Positions 55,103 to 63,190 of a DNA stretch of 64,000 nucleotides are shown here, one piece after another. How positions within the stretch are numbered: the first letter of the stretch is position 1; every line of letters begins with the position of its first letter. Source of the stretch: Amycolatopsis albispora. Its GTDB lineage: Bacteria > Actinomycetota > Actinomycetes > Mycobacteriales > Pseudonocardiaceae. Location: the NCBI RefSeq assembly GCF_003312875.1, contig NZ_CP015163.1:5642001-5706000 (forward strand), read 5' to 3'. A program made the translations under genes and the position numbers. The notes under the pieces were generated by a model. It saw only the letters and a list, made by a program, of their open reading frames with translations, was not told the origin of the DNA and ran no database searches.

Positions 55103-55768
55103 TCAGGCCGCGTACCCCTTCGGCGGGATCAGTGAGGCCAGCTGGTCGAAGGACAGCCAGTAGATCTGGTTGCCGCCGAAGTTGGCCGAGTCCGCGATGT
55201 GCACGGTCATGTTGTCGCTGTTGTAGCCGATCACGGTGAAGTAGTGGTAGATCGTCTCGTTCGGATAGCCCGGCGGGTGGTTGTCGGGCGGGGCGACGAT
55301 GTTGGCCACCACGGCGTAGCCGTTGTCGATGTCGGTGACGATGTCCTGCCAGAGCAGGTCCTTCTGGGCCTGCGTCGGCGGGTCGTTCGGCATCTCCTTG
55401 ACCTCGTACCAGGTGGTGCCGAGATTGGCGTTGAGCGCGTTCGCGATCTGGCTGATGTGGTCGGTGCCGTTCTCGGTGGTGCCCATCTGCGCGGCCAGGT
55501 CACCCTGCGACGGCAGGTTGCCCGTGCGCGCGGACATCGCGATCCGCGCCGCCGCCGGCCCGCACCAGTACCCGGTTTCCTGAACCTGGTACTGGATGTT
55601 GAGCGATTTGGCACCAGCTGGCTGGACCCCGGCTGGCTGGGCCTCGGCGGCCTGGACCCCGGCTGGCGCGACCGGCGCGGGGCTCGCGGCGACCGCCGCC
55701 CCCGGCAGGACGAGCGCCCCGGCCGCGGCAACCCCGGCCACCGCCCGGAGGAAACCTCTGCGCTGCAC
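55103..55768 (-). CDS. Secreted C39-like cysteine peptidase, paralogue
   Basis: 221 residues. The signal MQRRGFLRAVAGVAAAGALV has a twin-arginine look (RRGFL), so it may use the Tat route, unlike its neighbour. After an Ala/Pro/Gly-rich stretch (about 30-52) the domain has the catalytic Cys in QETGYWCGPAAARIAMSAR, the His in TIYHYFTVIGYN and the Asp in VHIADSANF. More than half the residues match the 54256 protein. The two genes are 197 bases apart. Confidence 0.87.
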   Translation of the reverse strand: MQRRGFLRAVAGVAAAGALVLPGAAVAASPAPVAPAGVQAAEAQPAGVQPAGAKSLNIQYQVQETGYWCGPAAARIAMSARTGNLPSQGDLAAQMGTTENGTDHISQIANALNANLGTTWYEVKEMPNDPPTQAQKDLLWQDIVTDIDNGYAVVANIVAPPDNHPPGYPNETIYHYFTVIGYNSDNMTVHIADSANFGGNQIYWLSFDQLASLIPPKGYAA

Positions 55769-55795
55769 TGGTTACTCCTTCCCCAGTTACTTCGT

Positions 55796-55810
55796 CGGTT
55801 ATTTTCCGTC
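55796..55810 (-). promoter_or_regulatory. Leader box shared by the twin peptidase genes (copy 2)
   Basis: CGGTTATTTTCCGTC is the counterpart of the box at 54935-54949 and stands at the same distance from the start codon of its gene. Confidence 0.5.
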
Positions 55811-55857
55811 GAATAGCCGAGATACTGGAGAAAGCGGGCAACCCGGCACAAGGGGTT

Positions 55858-56600
55858 TCAGTCAGAACCGAAACACCCGTGCCGCGGGACCACCCGCGAG
55901 GCCGCACGAGCAGCAGCGCCGAGCCAAGCGCCGCGGTCGCGCGAGACGAGCGGCGCCCCGAGAGAGCCGCGCGGGCCGGAACGCGGCGCCCAGTGGGCCA
56001 CCGCGACGCGAGCAGGAACGCCGAGCCAAAGCCGCGCCACCGGGGCGAGCAGAAACGCCAGACCAGGTGGACTGCCCGGGCGCGAGCAGGAGCACAGGAC
56101 AAGCGGCGCGATCGCGGGCAACGAGCAACGGGCGACGGGCGACGGGCGACGGGCGACGAGCAGCGGGCGACGAGCAGCGAGCAGCGGGCTGCGGGCGGCG
56201 ATCGCGGGCAGCGAGCAGCGGGCAGCGAGCAGCGGGCAACGAGCAGCGGGCAACGAGCAGCGGGCAGCGGGCAGCGGGCAGCGGGCAGCGGGCAGCGGGC
56301 AGCGAGCGGCGGGCAACGAGCAGCGGGCGACGGGCGCGGGCGGCGGCCGAGGGCGGCGGGCGGCGGCCGAGGGCACGTGGGGCGGAGCGGCGTGCAACGA
56401 GCAGCGGGCAACGAGCAGCGGGCAACGAGCGGCGAGCAGCGGGCAGCGAGCGGGGAGCAGCGGGCAACGAGCAGCGGCAGCGGGCAGCGGGCACGTGGGC
56501 CGGAGCGGCGGGCCAGGTGGGGCCACCGCTCTCCCAGATCGGGGCGAACGAGCGGCGCCCGGGAGGCGGGCCAATCCGCCGGGCAGTTCCGTCGAGTCCG
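55858..56600. repeat. GC-rich heptanucleotide repeat tract, no genes
   Basis: From about 56114 to 56340, and again from about 56398 to 56490, seven-base units of the form [AG]GCA[AG]CG, varying as GCGGGCA, ACGAGCA and ACGGGCG, run in tandem. The 250 bases before are degenerate Arg/Ala-coding-like sequence of the same composition. All six frames are open in places but encode only short-period Arg, Ala, Pro or Gly peptides. The tract adjoins the hairpin-repeat arm at 56601. Confidence 0.85.
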
Positions 56601-56626
56601 GTGTCACGAATGTGGCTTTCGAGACG
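56601..56626. repeat. Hairpin repeat, copy F, left arm (cut by the IS)
   Basis: 26 bases identical to the left arm of copy E (38720-38745). It is followed by CATAA and then the end of the insertion sequence. Confidence 0.95.
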
Positions 56627-56763
56627 CATAACCTGGATCCACCGATGTGTTTTGTCGGTGGATCCAGGTGGTGGTTGTTGATCTTGTGGTGGTGGTTGGG
56701 CGTGTGGGATTGACCGGTCTCGCATCCGGTGTGTCCACTGTGGCTTGGTTGTGGGGTTGGGGG

Positions 56764-58137
56764 TCAGGGTGTCCGGGTGTGGGTGGCGGTGAATAGGCCC
56801 TGGTAGCTGGCTTGCCAGGGCCAGTTGGTGGGCAGTCGCAGGGTGATGCGGCGGGCGGTGCGGATGATGCGGGCTGGGATGGTGATCAGGTGCCGGCGGA
56901 GGGTGCCGGTGCGGGCTTTGGCGTGAAAGACGCTGGCCAGGCAGCCGGCGGCGCGGAGCAGGTTGTGGGTGAGGCAGGCCAGGATCAGCCAGGCGTGGTT
57001 GGCCGGGAAGCGGCCTGAGGGGAAATGTGCCAGGGCGGAATCGTTGAGGTCGGCGAAGACCTGCTCGATGATCGCGTGCTCGCGGTGGTGCTGGTCGGCG
57101 GTGGGCAGGTCGAAGCCGGTGTCGGTGAAGATCGCGTGGTAGTTCCAGGCGCGGAACAACTCGCCCTGGTCGTTGCGCTTGTTTCTCGGGGTGCGGCGGA
57201 CCAGCAGCCGTGCGGTGACCTGGCGGCCGGGGTTCTGGGTGGTGTTGACGAACGCGGTCAGGGTGGTTTCGGCGATCTGCGCGTGCGTGATCAACTCGCC
57301 GGTGTCGGGGTCGGGGATCGGGTGACGGTAGGCGATCTCGGTCCAGTCGTCCTCGCCGATCCGGTCGATCACAGCCTGGGTGGCCACGTTTTTCTGGGCG
57401 GTGACCGAGAAGGACGCGCCCGCTGCGCGGATCGCGGCGATGATCGGGCCGGTGAAGAACGCCGAGTCGGCGCGGACCACGATCATGCCGGTCGCCCCGG
57501 CCCGGCGGGCCAGCCCGATCGCTTCGGTGATCATCGAGGCCGCCCCGCGGCGGGAATCGCAGGTCCCGCCGCGCAGCCGGGCGGTCAGGATCACCGGCGC
57601 GCAGACCGGGCTCGACAGCGTGGCGATCAGGTGGTTCAGGCCCCGGACCCCGGTGTAGCCGAATCCGCTGCCCTGTTTGCGGTGACCATAGGTTCGCTTG
57701 ATTTTGGCGTCGATATCGACAAACGCCAGCCGGTCGACCCCGGCCAGCAGTGACGGCACCCGCCCGGCCAGCCGGACCAGGGCCTCCCCGGCAGCGGAGG
57801 CGAGCTGGCGGACGTGGCCGTGGGTGAACCCGCGCAGCCACGAACCGCAGGTCGAAGGCGCCCGCACCCGATCGAACAACCGCCCCATCCCGCCGTGCCG
57901 GATCACATCCAGGTCATCGATCGAATCAGCACCAGCCACCATCCCGGCCACGACCGAGAGGGCTTTCGCGTCCGTGTTCGCCCCGACCGCCATCCCCAGA
58001 TCGACCCGCTCATCGATCAACACACCCAGGCCGATGCCCTCGGCCAGCCGCAGCATCGGCACCAGCCCCGCGCACGACACGAGACTCTCCTCGTCGAACC
58101 TCACCGACACCGACCCGGCGCTATGAGACGATCGCAT
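56764..58137 (-). CDS. IS1380-family transposase
   Basis: 457 residues, full length for the family, with no frameshift. The DDE residues can be placed in LAFVDIDAKIKRTYGH, VVRADSAFFTGPI and HAIIEQVFADLNDSALAHFP. The C-terminal ANHAWLILACLTHNLLRAAG is also typical. The first ATG (58137) lies four bases from a strong hairpin (58142-58210). The element may still be active. Confidence 0.95.
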   Translation of the reverse strand: MRSSHSAGSVSVRFDEESLVSCAGLVPMLRLAEGIGLGVLIDERVDLGMAVGANTDAKALSVVAGMVAGADSIDDLDVIRHGGMGRLFDRVRAPSTCGSWLRGFTHGHVRQLASAAGEALVRLAGRVPSLLAGVDRLAFVDIDAKIKRTYGHRKQGSGFGYTGVRGLNHLIATLSSPVCAPVILTARLRGGTCDSRRGAASMITEAIGLARRAGATGMIVVRADSAFFTGPIIAAIRAAGASFSVTAQKNVATQAVIDRIGEDDWTEIAYRHPIPDPDTGELITHAQIAETTLTAFVNTTQNPGRQVTARLLVRRTPRNKRNDQGELFRAWNYHAIFTDTGFDLPTADQHHREHAIIEQVFADLNDSALAHFPSGRFPANHAWLILACLTHNLLRAAGCLASVFHAKARTGTLRRHLITIPARIIRTARRITLRLPTNWPWQASYQGLFTATHTRTP

Positions 58138-58141
58138 CCAG

Positions 58142-58210
58142 CAGATGCCCTCTCACTCAGTGGACTTTGTTCCCTCGCAAGAACAATCATCCCAAGTCAG
58201 AGGGCATCTG
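58142..58210 (-). promoter_or_regulatory. Hairpin masking the transposase ribosome site
   Basis: CAGATGCCCTCT (58142-58153) and AGAGGGCATCTG (58199-58210) pair exactly over 12 bp. On the minus strand the AGAGGG that should serve as ribosome site lies inside the stem. Transcripts reading in from outside would fold and hide it. Known IS elements such as IS10 and IS50 protect themselves in this way. Confidence 0.55.
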
Positions 58211-58262
58211 CCCCTCAACGACACCACTCCACCACCACAAACACCGGTGGATCCAGGCAGAA

Positions 58263-58286
58263 CGTCTCGAAAGCCACATTCGTGAC
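58263..58286. repeat. Hairpin repeat, copy F, right arm
   Basis: 24 bases matching the right arm of copy E (CGTCTCGAAAGCCACATTCG then TGAC). With 56601-56626 it makes one complete hairpin when the IS and one target copy are removed. It ends nine bases before the radA stop. Confidence 0.95.
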
Positions 58287-58295
58287 GTGGGACGG

Positions 58296-59669
58296 CTAGG
58301 CGCGGGCGTGTTCAGCCGCCGACAGGGCCAGGCCGACATCCCCCACTTCGAGTACTCGGATGCCCGGCGGGAACTTGCCGGAGTCCGGCGGTACGAGGGC
58401 GTGCGTGAAGCCGAGCCGCGCCGCCTCCGCGATTCGCTTGCCGACGTTCGAAACGCGCCGGATCTCCCCCGCCAGTCCGACCTCGCCGACCGCCACCAGC
58501 CGCGGCGACAGGGCGACGTCGGCCACCGAGGACGCGATCGCCAGCACCAGCGCCAGGTCCACGGCGGGCTCGGTGATCTTCATGCCGCCGACGGTGGCCA
58601 GGAAGACGTCCCGCTTGGCCAGCTGCATGCCCGCCCGGCGCTCCATCACCGCCAGCACCATCTGCACCCGCGACGCGTCGAGCCCGCTCACCGCCCGCCG
58701 CGGCTGCGGCAGCGTGGACTCGGCGACCAGCGACTGCACCTCGCTCATCAGCGGCCGCTTGCCCTCCATCGCCACCGTGATCGCGGTGCCGGACACCGGC
58801 TCGGTGGTGCGGTTCATGAACAGCCCGGACGGATCCGGCACCCCGACGATGCCGCCCTCCCCCAGCTCGAAGCAGCCGATCTCGTCGGCGGCGCCGAACC
58901 GGTTCTTCACCCCGCGCACCATGCGGAGCGTGGAATGCCGGTCGCCCTCGAACTGGAGCACCACGTCCACCAGGTGCTCCAGCACCCGCGGCCCGGCGAT
59001 CGAGCCCTCCTTGGTGACGTGCCCGACCAGGATGATCGGCAGCCCGCGCTCCTTGGCCAGCGCGACCAGCCCGGCGGTCACCGCGCGCACCTGGGTGACG
59101 CCGCCGGGCGCGCCGTCGGCCTGCGGGGAGGACATGGTCTGGACCGAATCGACAATCAGCACCCCGGGCTTGACGTCGTCCACATGGCCGACGATGGCGC
59201 CGAGATCGCTCTCCGCGGCGAGGAACATCTGCTCGTGCACGTTCCCGGTGCGCTCGGCGCGCAGGCGCACCTGCCCGGCGGACTCCTCGCCGGTGACGTA
59301 CAACGACGGGTGCTCGCCGGTCCGGCCCGCCGCCCACTGGTAGGCGACTTCGAGCAGCAGGGTCGACTTGCCGACCCCCGGCTCCCCCGCGAGCAGGATC
59401 ACCGCGCCGGGAACCAGCCCGCCGCCGAGCACGCGGTCCAGCTCGGGCACACCGGTCTGGCGCGCCCTGGCCGCCTCGACGTCGACCTGGCCGATCGGCC
59501 GCGCGGGCGCACTGGGCGCCCCGGCCACCACACGCGCGATGGCGGGGCGGGCGTCACCGCGTTCCTCGATCGTGCCCCACGCCTGGCACTCCGGGCACCG
59601 GCCGACCCACTTGGCAGCCTCGTACCCGCACTCACCACAGCGGTACGAGGTGCCGCTCTTCCTAGCCAC
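58296..59669 (-). CDS. radA: DNA repair protein RadA
   Basis: 457 residues. N-terminal zinc finger C11-x2-C14 and C25-x2-C28 (CGECGYEAAKWVGRCPEC), RecA-like core with Walker A AGEPGVGKSTLLL, and the RadA motif KNRFGAADEIG. A C-terminal Lon-protease-like domain has DVFLATVGGMKITEPAVDLA and LVAVGEVGLAGEIR. It promotes branch migration in recombination. The GTG start has a TAGCGT box eight bases upstream. lpqE lies upstream in the same direction. disA, the usual partner on the far side, is not present; the IS-hairpin region is there instead. Confidence 0.96.
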   Translation of the reverse strand: MARKSGTSYRCGECGYEAAKWVGRCPECQAWGTIEERGDARPAIARVVAGAPSAPARPIGQVDVEAARARQTGVPELDRVLGGGLVPGAVILLAGEPGVGKSTLLLEVAYQWAAGRTGEHPSLYVTGEESAGQVRLRAERTGNVHEQMFLAAESDLGAIVGHVDDVKPGVLIVDSVQTMSSPQADGAPGGVTQVRAVTAGLVALAKERGLPIILVGHVTKEGSIAGPRVLEHLVDVVLQFEGDRHSTLRMVRGVKNRFGAADEIGCFELGEGGIVGVPDPSGLFMNRTTEPVSGTAITVAMEGKRPLMSEVQSLVAESTLPQPRRAVSGLDASRVQMVLAVMERRAGMQLAKRDVFLATVGGMKITEPAVDLALVLAIASSVADVALSPRLVAVGEVGLAGEIRRVSNVGKRIAEAARLGFTHALVPPDSGKFPPGIRVLEVGDVGLALSAAEHARA

Positions 59670-59702
59670 GGGCGCTCACGCTAGTGCGCGGGTACGACAG
59701 TT

Positions 59703-60494
59703 CTATCCCCCGTGGTTGCCGTGGTCGCCTTCGACCGGGCCCGCGTGGGAAGCGGGCGGCGCGCCGTGCTCCTGCGGGGCACCGGCGGGCGGGGCGGGGT
59801 GCTCGCCGTGCCCGCCTTCGGAACCGTGGTCGGCGCGCGGCCGGGTGGAGCTGGCGATCGGCACGTCGACGACGACCGAACCCGCGTCGCGGAAGGTGAG
59901 GGTGACCTTGAGGGTCTGGCCCGGGTACATCGGCGCCTTGAGGCCGACCAGGTTGATCACCGCGTGCCCGACCGGGTGCTCCTCGACCGCGTCGGCCGGA
60001 GGCGGCGGCGGGGCCTGCGAGGCGGAACCCGGCGCGTTGCTCGGCGGGTTCGACGCGCTCGGCGGCTGCTGCGCGCCGGACGGCTGCTGCGTGCCCGAAG
60101 GCGGCTGGGCGGCGTGCGCGGCGGGCTCGTGCTCGTGTCCCATCGGGCTGACGGTCAGCTTGCTGCCCGACACGACCGCCTGGTAGCCCTGGATCTCCGC
60201 GTCGGCGGCACCCTCGGAGCTGACGTCGATCAGCTCGTCGTCGGCCGGCCCGTTGTTGGCCACCACCATTTCCAGCGGCGCGGTGGCACCGGCCGGGTAG
60301 AACGCGGCGTCACCGGGGAAGGTCAGCTTGGCGTCCCGGACCGCGAGCTTGCCGAGATCGGCGAAGCCACCGGTGACGGCGGGCAGCTGGGTGTCGGTCT
60401 GGGTGATCTGACCGGCGCCGCAGCCCGCGAGCGCCAGTACCGCGCCAAGGCCGAGCGCGGCCACGCCGAGCACGCGTCGATTCTGCTGCCTCAC
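59703..60494 (-). CDS. lpqE: LpqE-like lipoprotein with His/Pro-rich region
   Basis: 263 residues from a GTG at 60494. Lipobox LALAGCGAG, so it is membrane-anchored outside. The domain resembles PCu(A)C copper chaperones: KLTFPGDAAFYPAGATAPLE, then GHAVINLVGLKAPMYPGQTL and VTLTFRDAGSVVVDVPIA. A Pro/Gln/Ala-rich insert with HEHEP (about 120-170) and a His/Gly-rich tail (HGSEGGHGEH) may bind metal. Its place between radA and carD is the same as lpqE in M. tuberculosis. Copper binding is inferred. Confidence 0.82.
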   Translation of the reverse strand: MRQQNRRVLGVAALGLGAVLALAGCGAGQITQTDTQLPAVTGGFADLGKLAVRDAKLTFPGDAAFYPAGATAPLEMVVANNGPADDELIDVSSEGAADAEIQGYQAVVSGSKLTVSPMGHEHEPAAHAAQPPSGTQQPSGAQQPPSASNPPSNAPGSASQAPPPPPADAVEEHPVGHAVINLVGLKAPMYPGQTLKVTLTFRDAGSVVVDVPIASSTRPRADHGSEGGHGEHPAPPAGAPQEHGAPPASHAGPVEGDHGNHGG

Positions 60495-60758
60495 GGTCTC
60501 GTGTCCCTCCTGCGCGTCCTGTTCCCCGCGAAGGGTAGCCCGGCCCCCGGCGCCCACCGGAACCCGGTGGCCGTTGTGCGCGGCGGATTCGAAGATCAAT
60601 GGTCCACAGTGGAATTCCCGGCGCGCGCGCCGCGATTTGCGGCTCACCTGCATGAGCATGGGAAATGCACGTTTGTCAACCCCCGTCCGGCCCACGATCC
60701 GGCCGCTGACCTGCGACGACGGAACTCGGGGCGCTAGATGGTGCCAGTCGAGCCGTGC

Positions 60759-60764
60759 TAGGAT
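60759..60764 (+). promoter_or_regulatory. Extended -10 box of carD
   Basis: TGC-TAGGAT places an extended -10 element (TAGGAT) 27 bases before the carD ATG, with GAAAGGGG serving as a rough ribosome site. The 297 bases between lpqE and carD also contain the palindromic word GTCCACAGTGGA at 60602. I see nothing else there. Confidence 0.5.
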
Positions 60765-60791
60765 GGTGGTAGCGAAAGGGGCAGAGGACAC

Positions 60792-61283
60792 ATGGTTTTC
60801 AAGGTCGGAGAGACCGTCGTCTACCCGCACCACGGTGCCGCACTCATCGAAGCGATCGAGACCCGTGTGATCAAGGGCGAGGAGAAGAAATACCTCGTCC
60901 TCAAGGTCGCGCAAGGGGACCTCACCGTTCGCGTACCCGCAGACAACGCCGAGATCGTCGGTGTGCGGGACGTCGTCGGGCAGGACGGTCTGAATCGCGT
61001 GTTCGACGTGTTGCGTGCGCCGCACACCGAGGAGCCCACGAACTGGTCTCGTCGGTACAAGGCCAACCTCGAGAAGCTCGCCTCCGGCGATGTGAACAAG
61101 GTGGCCGAAGTGGTGCGCGACCTCTGGCGGCGAGAGAAGGATCGTGGCTTGTCCGCCGGCGAGAAGCGGATGCTGGCCAAGGCACGGCAGATCCTGGTGA
61201 GTGAACTGGCTTTGGCCGAGGGCACCGACGAAGGCAAGGCCGAGGTCCTGCTCGACGAGGTTCTGGAAACCGCGGCGGTCTGA
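60792..61283 (+). CDS. carD: RNA polymerase-binding regulator CarD
   Basis: 163 residues. The N-terminal Tudor-like RNAP-interacting domain has [20 protein letters not shown] and [20 protein letters not shown]. The C-terminal helical DNA-binding domain has [20 protein letters not shown] and [18 protein letters not shown], including the conserved Trp that contacts the upstream edge of the bubble. It stabilises the open complex at rRNA and many other promoters and is essential in mycobacteria. It heads the carD-ispD-ispF region. Confidence 0.97.
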   Translation: MVFKVGETVVYPHHGAALIEAIETRVIKGEEKKYLVLKVAQGDLTVRVPADNAEIVGVRDVVGQDGLNRVFDVLRAPHTEEPTNWSRRYKANLEKLASGDVNKVAEVVRDLWRREKDRGLSAGEKRMLAKARQILVSELALAEGTDEGKAEVLLDEVLETAAV

Positions 61284-61315
61284 GCAGCAGCGGAACCACC
61301 GGACAGCGCACGGCG

Positions 61316-61972
61316 ATGAACCACGTCGCTCTGCTCGTCGCGGACACCAGCCAGGGCGCACTCGCGTCCCTCCGTGGCGAAGCACTGCTCACTCATGCGG
61401 TTCGTGGCCTGCTCGGTTCCGGCTGTGCAGATCTGACAATTGTGCTGGATTCGGACCGCCGGCTCGCCGAGTGCGAGTCGGCGGTTCGACTCGTACCCGG
61501 AGCCGCCCAGCGCTACCGGGTTTTTTCCGGGTGCGCGGATCGTAGCGAGTCCCTGCGCGGGGCCCTGCACGTGGTCGCCCGAACACGCTCCGAAGTACTC
61601 GTGGTCCACGAGGCCACCCGTGCGCGCACACCCGCGGCGCTGGTCAGCGCGGTGGTGGCGGCCGTGCGGAACGGCGCGCCCGCCGCGGTCCCGGTGCTGC
61701 CGATGACCGACACCGTCAAGCTGGTCGATCCCACCGCGCGCATCACCGGCACCAGCGATCGCACGCGCCTGCGCACGCGGCAGACCCCGATGGCCTTCCA
61801 CACCCGCTTGCTGCCCGAACTCGCCGAGCACGGCCCCGAGCGGCTGCTCGACCGGCTCGGCGCCGAGGTCCGGCTGGTCGACGGCCATCCCGACGCCGCC
61901 CGGCTGGCGTCGGAGTTCGAACTCGCGCTCGCCGAGGCGGCGCTCGCGGAAGCTCACGGAGGAACGCGGTGA
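61316..61972 (+). CDS. ispD: IspD-like 2-C-methyl-D-erythritol 4-phosphate cytidylyltransferase, divergent
   Basis: 218 residues in the standard ispD place between carD and ispF, overlapping ispF by GTGA. The usual glycine-rich CTP loop (AAGxGxRxG...K) is replaced by [18 protein letters not shown]. Of the later motifs, [10 protein letters not shown] stands for [16 protein letters not shown] for PVTDTIK, and [11 protein letters not shown] for QTPQxF. The end motif N-x-K-x-T is replaced by [13 protein letters not shown]. The fold is therefore likely but the CTP-binding residues look lost or changed. It may be slow, have altered specificity or be inactive. Confidence 0.8.
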   Translation: MNHVALLVADTSQGALASLRGEALLTHAVRGLLGSGCADLTIVLDSDRRLAECESAVRLVPGAAQRYRVFSGCADRSESLRGALHVVARTRSEVLVVHEATRARTPAALVSAVVAAVRNGAPAAVPVLPMTDTVKLVDPTARITGTSDRTRLRTRQTPMAFHTRLLPELAEHGPERLLDRLGAEVRLVDGHPDAARLASEFELALAEAALAEAHGGTR

Positions 61973-62451
61973 TTCCCGGCATCCCCAGGGTCGGCCAGGG
62001 TGTGGACGTGCACCCGGTGGAAACCGGTCGCGACTGCTGGGTCGCCGGGTTGTTCTGGGAAGGGGTGGACGGCTGCGCCGGGCACTCCGACGGCGACGTC
62101 GCCGCCCACGCGCTGTGCGACGCCCTCCTGTCCGCCGCCGGTCTCGGTGATCTCGGCGCCGTCTTCGGCACCGGCGACCCGCGGTGGGCCGGTGCGCACG
62201 GGGTGGACCTGCTCGCCGAGGCCCGCCGTCGCGTGGAGCAGGCGGGGTTCGCCGTCGGCAACGCGGCGGTCCAGGTGATCGGCAACGCCCCGCGCATCGG
62301 CAAGCGCCGCGAAGAGGCGCAGCGGCTGCTCTCGGAGGCGGTCGGCGGGCCGGTCAGCGTGGCGGGCACCACCACCGACGGCCTCGGTCTCACCGGCCGT
62401 GGCGAGGGCATCGCGGCGATCGCCACCGCCCTGCTGCTCCCGGTAGCCTGA
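61969..62451 (+). CDS. ispF: 2-C-methyl-D-erythritol 2,4-cyclodiphosphate synthase IspF
   Basis: 160 residues. Zinc ligands D13 and H15 (GQGVDVHPV) and H47 ([12 protein letters not shown]). Also [16 protein letters not shown], and [19 protein letters not shown] at the C-terminus. It forms the cyclodiphosphate in the MEP route to isoprenoids. The GTG start overlaps the ispD stop, with GGAGG just upstream. Confidence 0.95.
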   Translation: MIPGIPRVGQGVDVHPVETGRDCWVAGLFWEGVDGCAGHSDGDVAAHALCDALLSAAGLGDLGAVFGTGDPRWAGAHGVDLLAEARRRVEQAGFAVGNAAVQVIGNAPRIGKRREEAQRLLSEAVGGPVSVAGTTTDGLGLTGRGEGIAAIATALLLPVA

Positions 62452-62455
62452 CGCC

Positions 62456-63142
62456 GTGACGATCACTGCGGCGATGTTCGACTTCTCGGGGACCGTCTTC
62501 CGGCTGGAGCAGGACGAGTCCTGGCTCGCCGACCTCACCGACGACGGCGGTGCACCGCTCGACCTCGAAGCCCAGACCGAGCTGATGCGGCGGATGACCG
62601 CGCCGGTCGGGCAGGTGGCCCAGTTCGACGACGAGCACCAGCACGCATGGGAAAACCGCGATCTCGACGTGGACCTGCACCGCAAGGTCTATCTCGACGT
62701 GCTCCGCCAGTCCGGCGTGCCGGACCTCGCGCAGCGCGAGGCACTCTACCAGCGGCTGATTGATCCCGCGATGTGGACGCCGTACCCGGACACCGAAGCG
62801 GCGCTGAAGGGGCTCGCCGGCCGTGGTGTCAAGGTGGCCGTGATCAGCAACATCGCCTTCGACATCCGCCCGGCCTTCCGCGCCCGCGGCTGGGACGCCT
62901 ACGTGGACGCCTTCGTGCTGTCCTTCGAGGTCGGAGCCATCAAGCCGCAGCCGGAGATCTTCCAGGCCGCGCTCGACCAGTTGGGGGTCACCGGCCCGGA
63001 GGCGCTGATGGTCGGCGACTCCGAGGAGGCCGACGGCGGTGCGCGGGCGCTGGGCTGCGCCTTCGCGCTGGTCGATCCGCTGCCGACGAGCGAGCGCCCG
63101 GACGCGCTGCTGACCGCGCTGAGGACCCACGAACTGCGCTGA
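62456..63142 (+). CDS. HAD-superfamily hydrolase
   Basis: 228 residues. Motif I MFDFSGTVFRLE departs from the usual D-x-D-[GS]-T: it reads D-F-S-G-T, so the second Asp is Ser. This is seen in some phosphonatase- or dehalogenase-like members. Motif II is VAVISNIAFD, motif III lysine is in GAIKPQPEIFQAAL, motif IV VGDSEEADGGARALG. The GTG start lies six bases after a TAGCCT box overlapping the ispF stop, suggesting its own leaderless transcript. The substrate is unknown. Confidence 0.85.
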   Translation: MTITAAMFDFSGTVFRLEQDESWLADLTDDGGAPLDLEAQTELMRRMTAPVGQVAQFDDEHQHAWENRDLDVDLHRKVYLDVLRQSGVPDLAQREALYQRLIDPAMWTPYPDTEAALKGLAGRGVKVAVISNIAFDIRPAFRARGWDAYVDAFVLSFEVGAIKPQPEIFQAALDQLGVTGPEALMVGDSEEADGGARALGCAFALVDPLPTSERPDALLTALRTHELR

Positions 63143-63190
63143 ACGCCGATCGGTGCGGCCTTCGTCACGGCGAACCCGTACCATTTCGGC

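Larger units (their letters stand above)
56632..58257. mobile_element. IS1380-family insertion sequence, complete
   Basis: 1626 bp bounded by 13-bp inverted ends, CCTGGATCCACCG at 56632-56644 and its exact complement at 58245-58257. Flanks are CATAA on the left and CAGAA on the right, a 5-bp direct repeat with one mismatch. CAGAA is the loop of the intact hairpin repeat E. At the left end the terminus is followed by an inverted copy of itself (56655-56668), giving a 14-bp stem with a 9-base loop. One intact transposase gene fills the element. Confidence 0.9.

Noticed and set aside
55500..57840. Long open frames across the heptamer tract and into the IS
   Set aside because: They are read-through of repeat sequence and antisense of the transposase, with no domain and no start signal.
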